Shown here in pieces: positions 49,637 to 60,380 of a stretch of 64,000 nucleotides of DNA. The stretch comes from Mesocentrotus franciscanus. Lineage: Eukaryota; Echinodermata; Echinoidea; Camarodonta; Strongylocentrotidae. Within the stretch, counting starts at the first letter, position 1, and the number at the start of each line of letters is the position of its first letter. The DNA lies in NCBI GenBank assembly GCA_037976565.1, contig CP137666.1, positions 60,944,605-61,008,604 on the forward strand, given 5' to 3'. The position numbers were made by a program, and so were the translations under genes. The notes beneath the pieces were generated by a model, which made no database searches, was not told where the DNA came from, and saw nothing but the letters and a program-made list of their open reading frames with translations.

Positions 49637-50924
49637 TCATGTAAGATATGTATTATATGTATTATAATGCCCCGGTTAACTTCTTACTCTCGTGCCGAGT
49701 ATTTTTCATAATAATGTTCCCTCTATGATTTAGAGAATTATTTACAGACGGATCTGGGAGATATCCTGTGCATAATATGGATTTTCTCGAGGTATAGGTT
49801 ATAATATGTCAAATCGTGTATATAGCATTTCCTATGGAGTATTGTGATTATACAGGTACACAGAGTAGTCTCCTCTTTTGGAGTTTCATTACATGTAATC
49901 ATTTTCATCTTTGGTCACCTAGTGCACGTGACACCGGCACAGTAAGATTTAACCGGCGTATTCCTGTTCCCCTGAACATTTCAGGGACTTAAATTCCATT
50001 TGGCCACAGCCATTTAAATGAACCAGTATATTCCTGTTTCCACATACATGTACATTCCTGTTTCCTTGAACATTTCAGGGACTTAAAATTCCATTTAGCA
50101 CCACATTGCTGAATTCCCATTTGTGCTACCGATAAAATTGGCACTATGGGGCCTATCTAGTTTGTATGGCTGGTCTGTGGGTAGAATTGAAACCATTCCA
50201 ACCATGACTGACTAGTCGAAATTATGTAGCGGTATATTTCACGCACCGTCCGGACCGTCCTTATGTAGCCATTGGGCTCTTCCCTTTTCCTGCGCGCTTA
50301 TGGCCATTCTGTATTTTTACCTATGAGATTGCTCAGTCTCTGTGTGTATGTACTTTACATAACTTCCCCATTTTTGGAATACAGCACTCAATAAGCTAGG
50401 ATAAAGGCGCCCGCCCCCTGGAAAGGCCAAGACTTCACCGGTGCTAGCAAGCAGGGTCCCCGATTCGCTTGTTGGCGGGAACGGCACCACCCCGCACTCC
50501 GGTCAGGAGTAGCTTTAAGTTAGTTTTAGTTTTAAGTTAGAAGTAGGCTTCAAACTCATTAAATGGGGAATAATGTAGTGATTCAGCCCGGGCCAGTGCG
50601 CGAGTGCCGCATTTTGCGGCACTCGCAGAATTGTCTTCATGGTCGGGTCCACTTGTGGCCCCCGGCAGATTTGAACTGAACTGGACGAACGTCACACATG
50701 CCGAATCCAGTTCTCAGAGAATCCTCGTAGATTTCTACCGTGTTGTATCGTATGAGATCTTCTAGCTTCAACGGAGCTCTGTCGCCGTAGTTCATACGAC
50801 ATCGCAAGAGCAGTTAGACGATAGTTTATGGTAGGATTAATCCTTTAATTATAGTAATCCCCCGAATTAGGAGTTTATATCTAAGTAGACTAGTACTAGT
50901 AAGTCCTTAAAGCTCAAAACACTA
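49637..50924. other. Non-coding 3' part of the TatD-bearing insertion
   Basis: No frame is coding. The 50,390-50,620 segment is GC-rich and differs from the host background. I could not find matching terminal repeats within the insertion. Confidence 0.4.
50600..50626. repeat. Perfect 12-bp stem, 3-base loop hairpin
   Basis: GCGAGTGCCGCA and TGCGGCACTCGC are exact reverse complements separated by TTT. Such a stable structure in the tail of a mobile element could act at the RNA level, for example in 3'-end formation or template recognition; this is inference. Confidence 0.7.
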
Positions 50925-51290
50925 CAAAGCCTTAGAATCTAGATATAAACATGACATATTTTCATCAGATTTTCAAATATAAAAAACGATAACTCCCTTT
51001 TAAGTGAAGATGTAGAAAGATCATAGCTGGTGGATTTTTGCCAGCCATAGTGATAGTCTACCCAATTAATAAATGACATGTGATGGCGCTGCCCATCGAC
51101 TAAAAAGTTATGACAGAGATATGACGGGTCGGAAGCGTCATAACTACTTAGTCAGGATGTTGTCTTTGATCTTGGCAAAGAGGGCTTCGTGAAACACCTA
51201 GCGGACAAGTAAAAGTAGCTTAAAATACTAACGCTGATTTAGTCAAGAAGTTAGACTTATGACGATTTCGAGAAACGGGCCCGGCACCAG
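50925..51290 (+). repeat. Inner part of the left arm of the ~600-bp inverted repeat
   Basis: It matches the reverse complement of about 52,190-52,575 (shared words AAATATAAAAAACGATAACT, GGCGCTGCCCATCGACTAAA, CTAAATCAG). Together with 48,046-48,233 it reconstitutes a copy of the right arm, minus the 2.7 kb insertion. Confidence 0.8.
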
Positions 51291-51421
51291 GCCAGAGTTC
51301 CGGGCGACGGGGTCATCAGTATCCGCTCGTAGCCATATAGTCTTACTCTTATATGTGAAAAGTCTACGTCGATGTAAAGTGTGACATGCCATAAAACCAC
51401 ATCAAGTACTAGTACTCTTAC

Positions 51422-51540
51422 CTCTGATTTTCAAAGAATTCGAAGGTTGTCACGTGTCGATCACAGAAAAGCTCAATTGTAGTATTTTTCTCGTCCGCAA
51501 TTGCAACTCCTGATTATACACAGTACTCAGTAGGCCTAGA
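51422..51540 (-). other. Candidate untranslated first exon of the minus-strand gene
   Basis: On the minus strand a textbook donor (ATCAGAG/GTAAGAG) occurs at 51,422/51,421. The exon would run from a start site somewhere around 51,480-51,540 and contain no ATG-initiated coding frame of note. It is the best partner for the acceptor at 46,797. The 5' limit is a guess. Confidence 0.35.
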
Positions 51541-51600
51541 GGCTAGAGGAGAGTAGGTACGCTCCACACGTGAATTCCAAAATCACTTCCGGTTAGGATT
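51451..51600. promoter_or_regulatory. Divergent promoter with GABP/NRF-2 site and two E-boxes
   Basis: CACTTCCGG (51,584-51,592) is the exact complement of CCGGAAGTG, the ETS-family GABP/NRF-2 motif that is typical of promoters of nuclear-encoded mitochondrial genes. It lies 73 bases before the MRPS25 start codon. CACGTG E-boxes lie at 51,451-51,456 and 51,567-51,572. There is no TATA box at a suitable distance. The interval separates the MRPS25 start from the candidate minus-strand first exon. Confidence 0.5.
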
Positions 51601-51664
51601 GCGTAATCAAACGTGTTTCAAATTTGGAAGTGCAAGTGGAAGGCAAAGCCAAAGACGTTTTATC

Positions 51665-51798
51665 ATGCCCATGAAAGGAAAATTTCCTCTTCGGAGGACA
51701 ATTCGATATCTTGAGCAGGGTAAAATACATCTCCGAGATTCTGTTAAGATATTATCAATCAACTATAATTCCTTTGGAAAGGAGAGCGATGGAGCAAG
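51665..51798 (+). CDS. MRPS25: MRPS25 coding exon 1
   Basis: Encodes residues 1-44 and two bases of Arg45. The donor is GCAAG/GTGAGG. The exon lies in a ~900-bp unique island between the two inverted-repeat arms. Confidence 0.93.
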
Positions 51799-54700
51799 GT
51801 GAGGCATGCGATTAATTTTATCCAAACTGAAACTTCACAACATGAAATAACACACATGGGACTGGTTGCATAATTACAAAGCATTGAACTGGAGCTGGAT
51901 TATGCATTATGCACATTTCAAGAATTAGCTTTGCACTGGGGCCTGTAACTTAACAATCAAACATACGTCCTTGTGCCATGGCATGGGTTTCAACTTTAAA
52001 ATACAACTGAGTTAGAGGTTCATCACATCTCTGTATTTAGACCCGGCCTAGACTAGAGTCTATGTAGTAGATCTATGTACTATGTTATTGTTAATGTTAA
52101 TAATTATTAATAATGTGTGTGTGGCCTTTGGGAGGGAATGTCGTTTCTGGTGTGGGCCGTACGCCGTGGGGGTAGGGGGATCAGGGGCCCATTTCTCGAA
52201 ACCGACATAAGTCTAACTTCTTGACTAAATCAGTGTTAGTATTAGTAAGCTACTTGTCCGTTGTCCGCAATGTGTTTCATGAAGCCCTCTTTGCCAAGAT
52301 CATAGACAACATCCTGACGCGGGATGATGTTGACTAAGTTATAATATAAGTAGTTAATAGTTAAACGCTTCAGACATTGTCATACCTCTGTCATAACTTT
52401 TTAGTCGATGGGCAGCGCCATCACACGTCATTTATTGGGTAAACTATGGCTGGCAGAAGAGGACAAGAAATCCTCCAGCTAAGTAAGATCTTTCTACACA
52501 TTCACTTAAACAGGGAGTTATCGTTTTTTATATTTGAAAATCGTATGAAAATATGCCATGTTTATATCTAAGGCTTTTTCCACTTAATTAAACTGATAAT
52601 GTGCGTTTATTAACTTTATTTCCACATTGTAAAATCCTCAAAGGGATGGGTAATCCGCCACGGGAGGCAAGCCTTAGTTAGAAGTGTATTCTCTAGTTTT
52701 CAAACCCACATTAATTTCGAGATAAATTTTATCTTCAAATGTGTAAATTGAATAGTTTTAAAGATGTGTTTTCTAACGCAGTATCATAACCTGTGCACAA
52801 TTGTATCATTGTGATGTCACAATATTCTTATGTTTTATCAGTAAGCATTTTGCCGTAAAGTCGGCTTGCGAAAGAAAATTGCTTAAAAGTGATCTGAATA
52901 CAACTTAAGACGTTTTACTTAGCTCAGCAAAAAAACTAAGTAAAAGTATGGAATTGAATACCGGCCAGAATAATAGTAAGTTTTCAAAGGTTTTTTTTTT
53001 CTTCATCTGGATTCTCTTGAAATAAGCCACTGCTCATTTACTTGGTATGTAGTGGTTCATTAAATGCAGTGTCTTTGGGGGATTCCTCCTCCACATAGAC
53101 TTTACATGCAAGTGTGTGTTTATACACACGAGATGAACAGACTTATTTTACTATTTTAATCAGTCTTTTGAAACCCTGAAAAGGCTGAATCTAGTTTTGA
53201 CCACATGCTCACATATCAATTTATAGGAAGTCGCCCCAGTACAGATATATTTGGTACAAGGTTATCCCAGACCCAGTTACCAGGGCATCGTTCACAAAAA
53301 CACGTGTTAGATTTAATACACACATTTCAATGGGTTGTCATCCCTGATAACCTTGGACATGGACTAATAGTGGAATTTTATTTTATTTCTTTATTTATTT
53401 TTATCATTTTGCTTTTTATTTAAATTGAAGTTCATCGGTTAACTTTATTTATTACTATTTTGAATGTTTGCAAACCCCGCTGAAAATAAGTGATATGAGT
53501 TTGAAGTGTAAGAGAAATGCAAGAAAATTATTTAAAATGTCTCTTCAACATAAAATCATGGCATTATCATCATTGTTTAGTATCCCCTTTTCCCGTGCTG
53601 TGGTCTTCCAGTCTTCAGCATCCGCCCGGGAGAGGCTAGATGCTCCCATACTTCTCCTACAGGTAGCGTCTCCTTCCAGATTTTGAGAGGTCTACCACAA
53701 GATATTGAGCCTGCATCCTGGAAATTCATTGCTCTATGTAGCCAATGGACTTTTTCTTCTCCTGACCACAGACCATACCATCTCCAAAAAAATTCTCAAT
53801 CTATGCTTCCTTATCTCCAGTGTGATATGTCAGTTCCAATTCTTTTTAACTGTGAATACTTGCTTACCATGGAAACCAACAGAGAATATCTGCATTTTAT
53901 TAATTTATTTACTGTAGTCATGCACTACTCATTTCTGCTGACCCTTTTTTGTACTTTCCACAGGGACTTTGTATTTTACCACCTACCTCAGCTACAATAC
54001 AAGAACCCAAATGTACAAATGCAAACCTTCAAGAACATCACACCATCTCCATTTATCAGATGTTTCCTCAGTAAGTACAGTACACCGTGGTAGTGATACA
54101 ATATATGAGCATGCATTTATTATGATTATCTGTCTTAAAAAAGAAGGGAAACAAAGTAGAGTGTAATAGCTTGTAGGCTCTAAAGCATTATTTTTTTTGG
54201 GGGGGGGGGGGCATGACAAAATAATCCATCCAAAAATGTTGGTACCTCAAGATAATCAATAAAACATACACATACCGTAGTTGAAATATTTCTCTGGAAA
54301 AAAAATTAGTTATTTTGGCAAATTTTCCCCCAAATGTGTTGACTAAATACACAATACACATACATACACAATACGCATACAGAGATATTTCTCTCTCATA
54401 ATCACAATATAATAGTAGTTTTGCCTGAATATTAATATTGAATCTAGAAATCATAACTTTGTGGACTATAATCTACATGTATACAAGAGTCATCAACTAT
54501 TTCCTCATGACTAAAAGTCAAGACCTATTAATCCTTTCCATGCCCTTTGCAGCAAATCCTGCCTAAGCCGGGGTGTTGAACACTGTTTCAACTAAGAATG
54601 ACCACTATATTTTATTCCTGAAACAGAAAGAAGTATCCTCACAGAAAAGTTTATTTCTGTAAAAGATACTTTAATCTCAAATAAAACAATGAAAGCATTA

Positions 54701-55954
54701 TATAAAGCAAAATTTCACTTTGATAATTGTTCAAAAATTGGGCTGCAAACAAGAAAGGGTTAAGCCAGATAACAAAACCATCACATTCAACAATGAATAA
54801 AACTATTCAACAATGCATAAAACTCTTCTATTTACAGATGAAGGTAAAGAGGTGCTAATTGATGTTGAGGATAAGACTAAAGAGGACATTGTAGAACACC
54901 TCAACAAAGTCCTAGGAAAATCAGAGTAAGTCTTCAGGAAAAAAATTATTAATAATGTAGCTATTTCAAAGCAAAGTGATAGTTAATTGTTTTATCATTT
55001 GTAGTAATACTGTGCGTGTTTTGTAAGAAAGGAGCAATAAAAGGAAGAAATGGGTAGGTTTTTATCTGGAATGTCATGAGTCAGACCCAGTTAAAGTGCT
55101 GAAAATTACAGTGATCAAAAGCTATACATTAAAAGGACCATTCTCTGAAAAGCCTGCTTTACATGTCTTTGGAGCATGCTATAAGCAGGACTAATTATTC
55201 CCAAAATACATGTAGTTTGCTCTCAATCTGTGTGTTGTTATACTATATTATTGTCAATCTGAATACACACTATGAAAGGGACTCATGAGTAGACTAGTCA
55301 ATCCATGTACAGAATTAATGATCAACTCCTATGTAACTTCCATGTGCTTGTGGGCTTTGATATATGATTTTTTTTTTTAATGCATTTTGATCCTCAACCA
55401 TTTGAATATATCATACTGTTTTTGTTTTTCTGTATGGAAGTATTTTTGTCATCAAATGGTAAATGAAATATATGGGAGCGATAATACCGTAGTGGGGTCT
55501 TGCATAGCACTCTTGTCTGTCAGACTTGACACCCCTGGCATTCCAATAGTATTGATTGATCTGGTTCATGAATGCTTTAAAGATTTCTCCCTTTTGAGGG
55601 GGGGGCAGGGTGTTATTTATTGTTTGTTATTCCCATTGTGCAAAAATTTGATGACAAATAAAGGATAATCAATAAATGCTGAACTTACTTCTCACTTTGT
55701 CTTCTGTGCCTGCTAACAGGCGAGTCTTAGCCACCGAGAGGAAAGCCATGGAGCGTTCTTCTAACCCAGCAAACTTTGGCCGTACCTACGCCAGATGGTG
55801 CATCTGTGAGGTCCCAGGACAGTTCCCCTGCCCCAAGGTGGTGCCCATGCCCAACGAAATGAAGGGCAAGTACCGTGAGCTAAAAGAGGACAGTCTACGC
55901 GCCCCAGAGGCACTCGTGCAGAGGGCAGACACGCCCACGGAAACAGCGGTATAA
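51665..55954 (+). CDS. MRPS25: Mitochondrial small-subunit ribosomal protein mS25, complete in 4 exons
   Basis: Coding exons are 51,665-51,798, 53,964-54,070, 54,838-54,925 and 55,720-55,954, all with GT/AG borders, giving 187 residues and a TAA stop. mS25 is a structural protein of the mitochondrial 28S subunit with a thioredoxin-like fold (L51/S25/CI-B8 domain). The N-terminus [20 protein letters not shown], the core ([20 protein letters not shown]) and the C-terminal [20 protein letters not shown] match the vertebrate protein closely; the C-terminal tail after [10 protein letters not shown] is longer than in the ~173-residue human protein. No cleavable presequence stands out. The start is fixed by family alignment, since the frame upstream contains no ATG. 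It is convergent with MRPS33. Confidence 0.95.
52190..52785 (-). repeat. Right arm of the ~600-bp inverted repeat, in MRPS25 intron 1
   Basis: Continuous copy of the repeat whose left, interrupted copy lies at 48,046-48,233 plus 50,925-51,290. The right arm is inside the first intron, so MRPS25 exon 1 and its promoter are enclosed by opposed copies. No coding sequence or target duplication is seen. Confidence 0.8.
52786..53963 (+). other. Remainder of MRPS25 intron 1
   Basis: AT-rich intronic sequence. About 53,580-53,770 has an unusual composition that may be an old LINE-derived fragment, but no motif is diagnostic. Confidence 0.5.
53964..54070 (+). CDS. MRPS25: MRPS25 coding exon 2
   Basis: Follows the acceptor TACTTTCCACAG and ends at CTCA/GTAAGT. 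It completes Arg45 and encodes the strongly conserved block containing [20 protein letters not shown]. Confidence 0.93.
54071..54837 (+). other. MRPS25 intron 2
   Basis: 767-bp intron with GT/AG borders. It contains a poly-T/poly-G run near 54,190-54,212. Nothing else is seen. Confidence 0.8.
54838..54925 (+). CDS. MRPS25: MRPS25 coding exon 3
   Basis: Follows CTATTTACAG and ends at TCAGA/GTAAGT. Encodes [20 protein letters not shown] and LNKVLGKS, matching the strand-helix part of the thioredoxin-like domain. Confidence 0.93.
54926..55719 (+). other. MRPS25 intron 3
   Basis: 794-bp intron with GT/AG borders. Open frames inside it have no conserved content. Confidence 0.8.
55720..55954 (+). 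CDS. MRPS25: MRPS25 coding exon 4
   Basis: Follows CCTGCTAACAG and encodes the last 78 residues, including [20 protein letters not shown], and ends with TAA at 55,952-55,954. It is markedly GC-richer than the flanking introns. Confidence 0.93.
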
Positions 55955-56480
55955 CAGTGACTCTAGCTCTTGTGCTCCCAAAGACTTTTAAATCAAAGTG
56001 ACTGTCTGTGTATATCTCAAGTAACGTACTCTGAGGGCTGTTCATGACCACTGGATCTTGCTTGGAGATTATGCTGTAGTATTGCCTCAGTTATGTTGAT
56101 GCCTAGTATATGGAGAACGTGTTATACTAGAATCAGAGCTTATGGCACAGGTGTACAACTGGTTAAATTCTTTGCACCTATATTGACACAATTTATAGCT
56201 GTTTTCATAGGCTTTACTTTTAAACCAGTTAACCTCAGCCTAAAGATTAGGAAAGTGTCATATCTATTGAATTTATACAGTCTTGTATTTCAGGGGAGAT
56301 AACCTCTTTGTGTACACAACTAAAGTGAGAGAATTTGTGTCCATGGTACCATGTGAAAGTTGGACAAGGTATTCCAATAGTGCTGATTGGGATATGTAAA
56401 TAAGTATATATGAATTATGATATTTTGCATCATGTATGTACATGATCCATTAATGACAATAAAATTGGAAACCTCGGTAA
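55955..56480 (+). other. MRPS25 3' UTR and polyadenylation signal
   Basis: The canonical AATAAA hexamer lies at 56,458-56,463, about 505 bases after the stop. It is the first AATAAA I see downstream in the same orientation; the cleavage site would be near 56,480. Confidence 0.55.
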
Positions 56481-57386
56481 ACGTTGTTTGGATAAAGTCT
56501 TGAATTAATGTTAATAAAAATATGTCAATGTATTCTTAGTTTGCAGTGTTTTTGGGAGAGATGATGAGGACATCCGACATTCTTTTACAGATGAAAAGGT
56601 TTTTGAGGTTTTGTAGATTTACCCATTTAAAAAAACCTTCAATGACCTCCTTTTGGCAAAGCTTTTTAAACACTACAGAATGAAAGAGAAACACTAAGAG
56701 GTAATAAGCATAGGACAGTTATACAGATCATCAAAGACAAATCATTAGAGAGATAGAAAGAGATGGACAGAGAGACTGGCAGATTAAGAGAGGAGAGAAA
56801 TAGACTGAGCTAGGTTGGTAGAGGAAGGGGAGAGGAGACAGATGGACAGATATTGTTGGAAATAAACAGGGAGAGGGAGTGAAATTACTTATTAACAAAT
56901 GGTAAGTATGGAGGGAAGGAAGGAAAGTGATGAAAGAGGAATTGATAAATGAAGCTCTAGTGTAATAGAGAGAGGGAGATGAGCAGAAATTGATAAAGAG
57001 AGGATTTTTTTTTTTTTAAGGGATCGAGATAAATAGAGGAAGAGGATAAAGAGCATGAGGCAGACATAGACTGATAGATAAAGAAATGGAAAGGAGAGAG
57101 GCATTTGTAGACAAAGAGAGGCACACAGATATTGGCTGGTGAAGCAAGGAAGTGCATGGAGATGTATGCTTAGAGAGAGATAACAGAGAAGACTACTGTG
57201 AGATGGATGTAGATATAGATTAGCAGATTTGAGAAACCAAGATACATTTATATAAATGGATGTACAATCTTTTCAAAATGCACATACATGTGTAAACAAG
57301 AACTTCCTGCTTTTGCCCCCTCTTTCATTTATACTCTGGCACATTTTCTTAGAGCCATCTTTCTACCTACCTACCTACCTACCCCC

Positions 57387-57445
<59 letters not shown>

Positions 57446-58862
57446 TACACACACTACTGCTGTAATGGTGGGTAGCAAATATGAAGCAAACGGGATATCC
57501 GACAATCGCTCCAGCTTTACTTTGACAGATATTAAAAAGATAAGGGCTTGGGTTGTGTCTGGGTTATGACTGATTTGTGCATGAGGTTCAGTCAGTAATG
57601 GGTCCAGGGTTCAGAGACTCTGATGGCTAATAATCTCAGTTGGAGATTCTTCTGGACTCCATGGAAAACTGGAGACCACACTCTCAGCCCTCAGATCACG
57701 GATTACACTCTTCTTACTGATAACCTACATCTCCACATGGTAGACTGTAATGTTTTTTTATTCTGAAATTTTTTCACGTTTCAAAGTTTCTCCTTTTCTT
57801 TTACATTCCAAGGGTATTACATGTACAGGCAGTTTTTACATTAACTTATCTTGTAAATGTAGATAAAAATTAGTATATCATCTTAGGCAACCACTGTCAT
57901 TCTTCTCTTTAAAAAAAATCCTTCAATACCAGATTTCAAGATCACCTTGAAGGAAAGATATATATCCAGCATAGTGCTCTTTATTACATCTCCATAATTC
58001 AGTCAGGATATACCATCTAACCAAGAAATATCAAACATGTTATCACATTCATTCATACATAAACTTTGTACATGTATATTGATATGGATGTCAACAATGT
58101 GTCAAAAATTATACATCATTTATCTTCTAGAACTGGCATGCTAAGCATGGTAATGCTATTAAATCCAAATACTTACTTGGCCGATTCCTTTTAGTAGGTG
58201 GAAAAAGTATGTCATTACTGTTAAAGAGAATATAGATTGAACAAGTGGTTAAAAACCTCTCAACACTTTACATATACTTTGACTAACTGTATCAGTCAAG
58301 GGAATTCCATATGAAGGAGTCTCCAGTTCTCCATAAATATTTTTTTCCTCATGAAAAAGTATTACATCCCCTTTACTTGCCCCCCCCCCTCTACAAATTT
58401 GTATAAAAATGCTGTGTATTTTTTTTTTAAATTGATAAATTTGTATGATTTTTCCTTTCATTATTTCTGTAGAAAAAATATCATTCAATAACTTTCTGTC
58501 TTCATATCCTTTAATTTTCTCCTCTTTTTGTAAATGAAGTCAGATTAATGTTAACACTTTGTTCTTCATTGGTTTCAGATCTTTTTCAGCTTCCATGTAC
58601 ATCCTGTTCCCATCCTCGGACCGATCCTCTCTAAATCATGCATTGCTTTTAACTGAAACCATTCCACACTAACACCACAGTCACAGAATTGTACACAATT
58701 CTAATCCTAGTCTTCCAATGTTGTTCTTATGTCTGCTGATTCCTTTGATACAGTACTTGTCTCTCTTCTTATTTCCTTTCATTTCCGCTCTCTTCTGAGG
58801 AATCGTCCATGCTTAAGAGCAAGCAGTATATTCATAGTCTTATTATCAATTGAAGACAGTGA
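56481..58862. other. Convergent intergenic region
   Basis: Separates the 3' ends of MRPS25 and MRPS33. A purine-rich stretch (56,690-57,190) and a compound (CTAC)n(CTGT)n(CT)n microsatellite (57,364-57,442) generate spurious frames. The 3' UTR of MRPS33 must lie in its right part. A TTTAAT at 58,510-58,515, which reads ATTAAA on the minus strand, is a possible polyadenylation signal. Confidence 0.5.
57364..57442. repeat. (CTAC)n(CTGT)n(CT)n compound microsatellite
   Basis: About five CTAC units, three CTGT units and then roughly 21 CT units. Confidence 0.9.
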
Positions 58863-58968
58863 TCATTTTCTCTTCATGGCTCTCTTTCCTTCTCCCTTCT
58901 TTGGAGGAGCTTTTCCTTTCATTTTCTGAACCCTCTTCATCTCGTCTCTGAAGTCTGCATGCTCATCT
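58863..58968 (-). CDS. MRPS33: MRPS33 coding exon 2
   Basis: Follows an AAATTTCACAG acceptor and encodes [20 protein letters not shown] and the basic C-terminal tail, ending in TGA (58,865-58,863). Confidence 0.92.
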
Positions 58969-59647
58969 CTGTGAAATTTAAAGACATATTAAATGAAATA
59001 CAAAGAATAATGAAATTAGGTGAACGTTCTAAAGTAAATTTACAAACAAGTACAACATAATAATTATGGTAGCAATTCATATAGCACCCTTTCCACTATG
59101 CACACACAAAAAAAGTAATCAATGTAGGGTCAGCATTGACAAAATATCAAGTAGTGTTAGTGAGTTCAGTGATTGCAGAGCGTAACGATATGACTTACTT
59201 AAGTTGGACATAAAAGGATTTAAAGTAAACCCATCTTAAAATTAGATGAAAATATATGAAAAAGAAGGAAACATTTAACAAGAGATATCAAAAGTCCCCA
59301 CTCCACATGTGTATTTATTTTGGTAAGAGCCCTTTTTCTCACATAACATGCAAAATTCTATCCTTTACTTGATTGGATTATATAAGATGATGATTTAAAA
59401 TAGCTATATTATATTTTATCAACCCTGGCATATATTACCTGTATAATCCTATATATCTGAGGTAGCTCATCAACTTAAAGGCTTCCATATGGGGTGGATA
59501 GTAATCAACAATATGTTTCCTCATCTCTCTCGGCTCTTCTCTCATCATCTGTACAACCTTCATAGACTTAGACGATGTTGGCTTATAAACGTCCCCAAAG
59601 ATGCGTGCACCGAGGCGTGCCATACGCCTGGCATAATTTGATGACAT
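58863..59647 (-). CDS. MRPS33: Mitochondrial small-subunit ribosomal protein mS33, complete in 2 coding exons
   Basis: Coding exons are 59,647-59,439 and 58,968-58,863 on the minus strand, joined by a 470-bp GT/AG intron that splits an Arg codon. The product has 104 residues, close to the ~106 of the human protein. mS33 is a small basic structural protein of the mitochondrial 28S subunit. The N-terminal part ([30 protein letters not shown]), the central [20 protein letters not shown] and the Lys-rich tail ([15 protein letters not shown]) match the family. The start is the ATG at 59,647; upstream in-frame sequence offers no ATG. It is convergent with MRPS25, a partner in the same subunit. Confidence 0.94.
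59439..59647 (-). CDS. MRPS33: MRPS33 coding exon 1
   Basis: Encodes residues 1-69 plus two bases of Arg70. The donor is TACAG/GTAATA. An acceptor (TATTTTTCTAG, ending at 59,707) upstream suggests that the exon also includes 59 bases of 5' UTR. Confidence 0.92.
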
Positions 59648-60380
59648 CTTCGCCGAATCCAAACAGCAGATCAGCAGTACTTCAGTTTGTCTATTCTATC
59701 AGTTATCTAGAAAAATAAATTGCATTTCGAGATATTTTTGTTTTAATCTACCAAATAATCAAAATGAACTCCAGGCAACTGTCATGATCAAGTTCATTGT
59801 TTTAGTTTTTTACTAGAAACTTCACATTACTTCAGCAAATCTTACCATGTCAAATATCATCATTTAGAGTTAGTATAGAATTCTATAGATTTCTAATACT
59901 ATGTAGAATTGGGACTGACAGATTTTAGATACTCTAAATTCCGATTCCTCTCCAATTCCACCCCCTATTTTTTAATGGGGGGGGGGCATTTCAATTTGCA
60001 CTTTTAATTAGATTTTATCACCACTTCTTCACTTAATGCCATTTGAAAATCAGGCTGAGTATAGCTGAGCTAAAATTCTAGAAGAAAAACAAATGTGTCG
60101 ATATCAAAATAATTGAAAATATCAAATCTATTTCTTGCAAGGCCAAGGCTAAATGCACTCCAGCAAAGCATAGCCATAGAGTCAATGCTAATGCGTATTG
60201 ACCTCTAGGCTCTAGCGCTGCACTACGTGTAAATAGGCAGCATTTGCACACATGAATAGTCAATACACTTATTACCGGTATACACAAATGCACACAATTA
60301 TGCCGATGTGGCTGATCGGCAAGTTTGACAGTAGACTTACAATTTGAATTTTTAAATTATTCTTTCTAACATCGTCATCG

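Larger units (their letters stand above)
48234..50924 (+). mobile_element. ~2.7-kb insertion carrying a TatD-type gene, class uncertain
   Basis: The insertion is defined by the interruption of the left repeat arm. It begins with an acidic coding-like stretch (48,243-48,365), then the Ser/Pro-rich and TatD frames (to 49,636), then ~1.3 kb non-coding with a GC-rich segment and a strong hairpin at 50,600-50,626. No terminal repeats, target duplication, reverse transcriptase or transposase are visible, so it is a partial element. A retrotransposon 3' portion is one possibility; a processed cellular gene copy is another. End points are uncertain by about ten bases. Confidence 0.5.
46797..51421 (-). 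other. Probable first intron of the minus-strand gene
   Basis: If the donor at 51,421 and the acceptor at 46,797 are joined, this 4.6 kb intron holds a foldback repeat (47,282-48,087), the interrupted left arm of an inverted repeat and the TatD pseudogene. The joining is inferred from splice-site consensus only. Confidence 0.35.

Noticed and set aside
51599..51664. N-terminal extension of MRPS25 upstream of the MPMKG start
   Set aside because: The frame is open but contains no ATG, and the family starts at MPMKG.
53579..53780. Possible LINE-derived fragment in MRPS25 intron 1
   Set aside because: Composition and phrase structure suggest an old retroelement, but no diagnostic motif could be translated in any frame.
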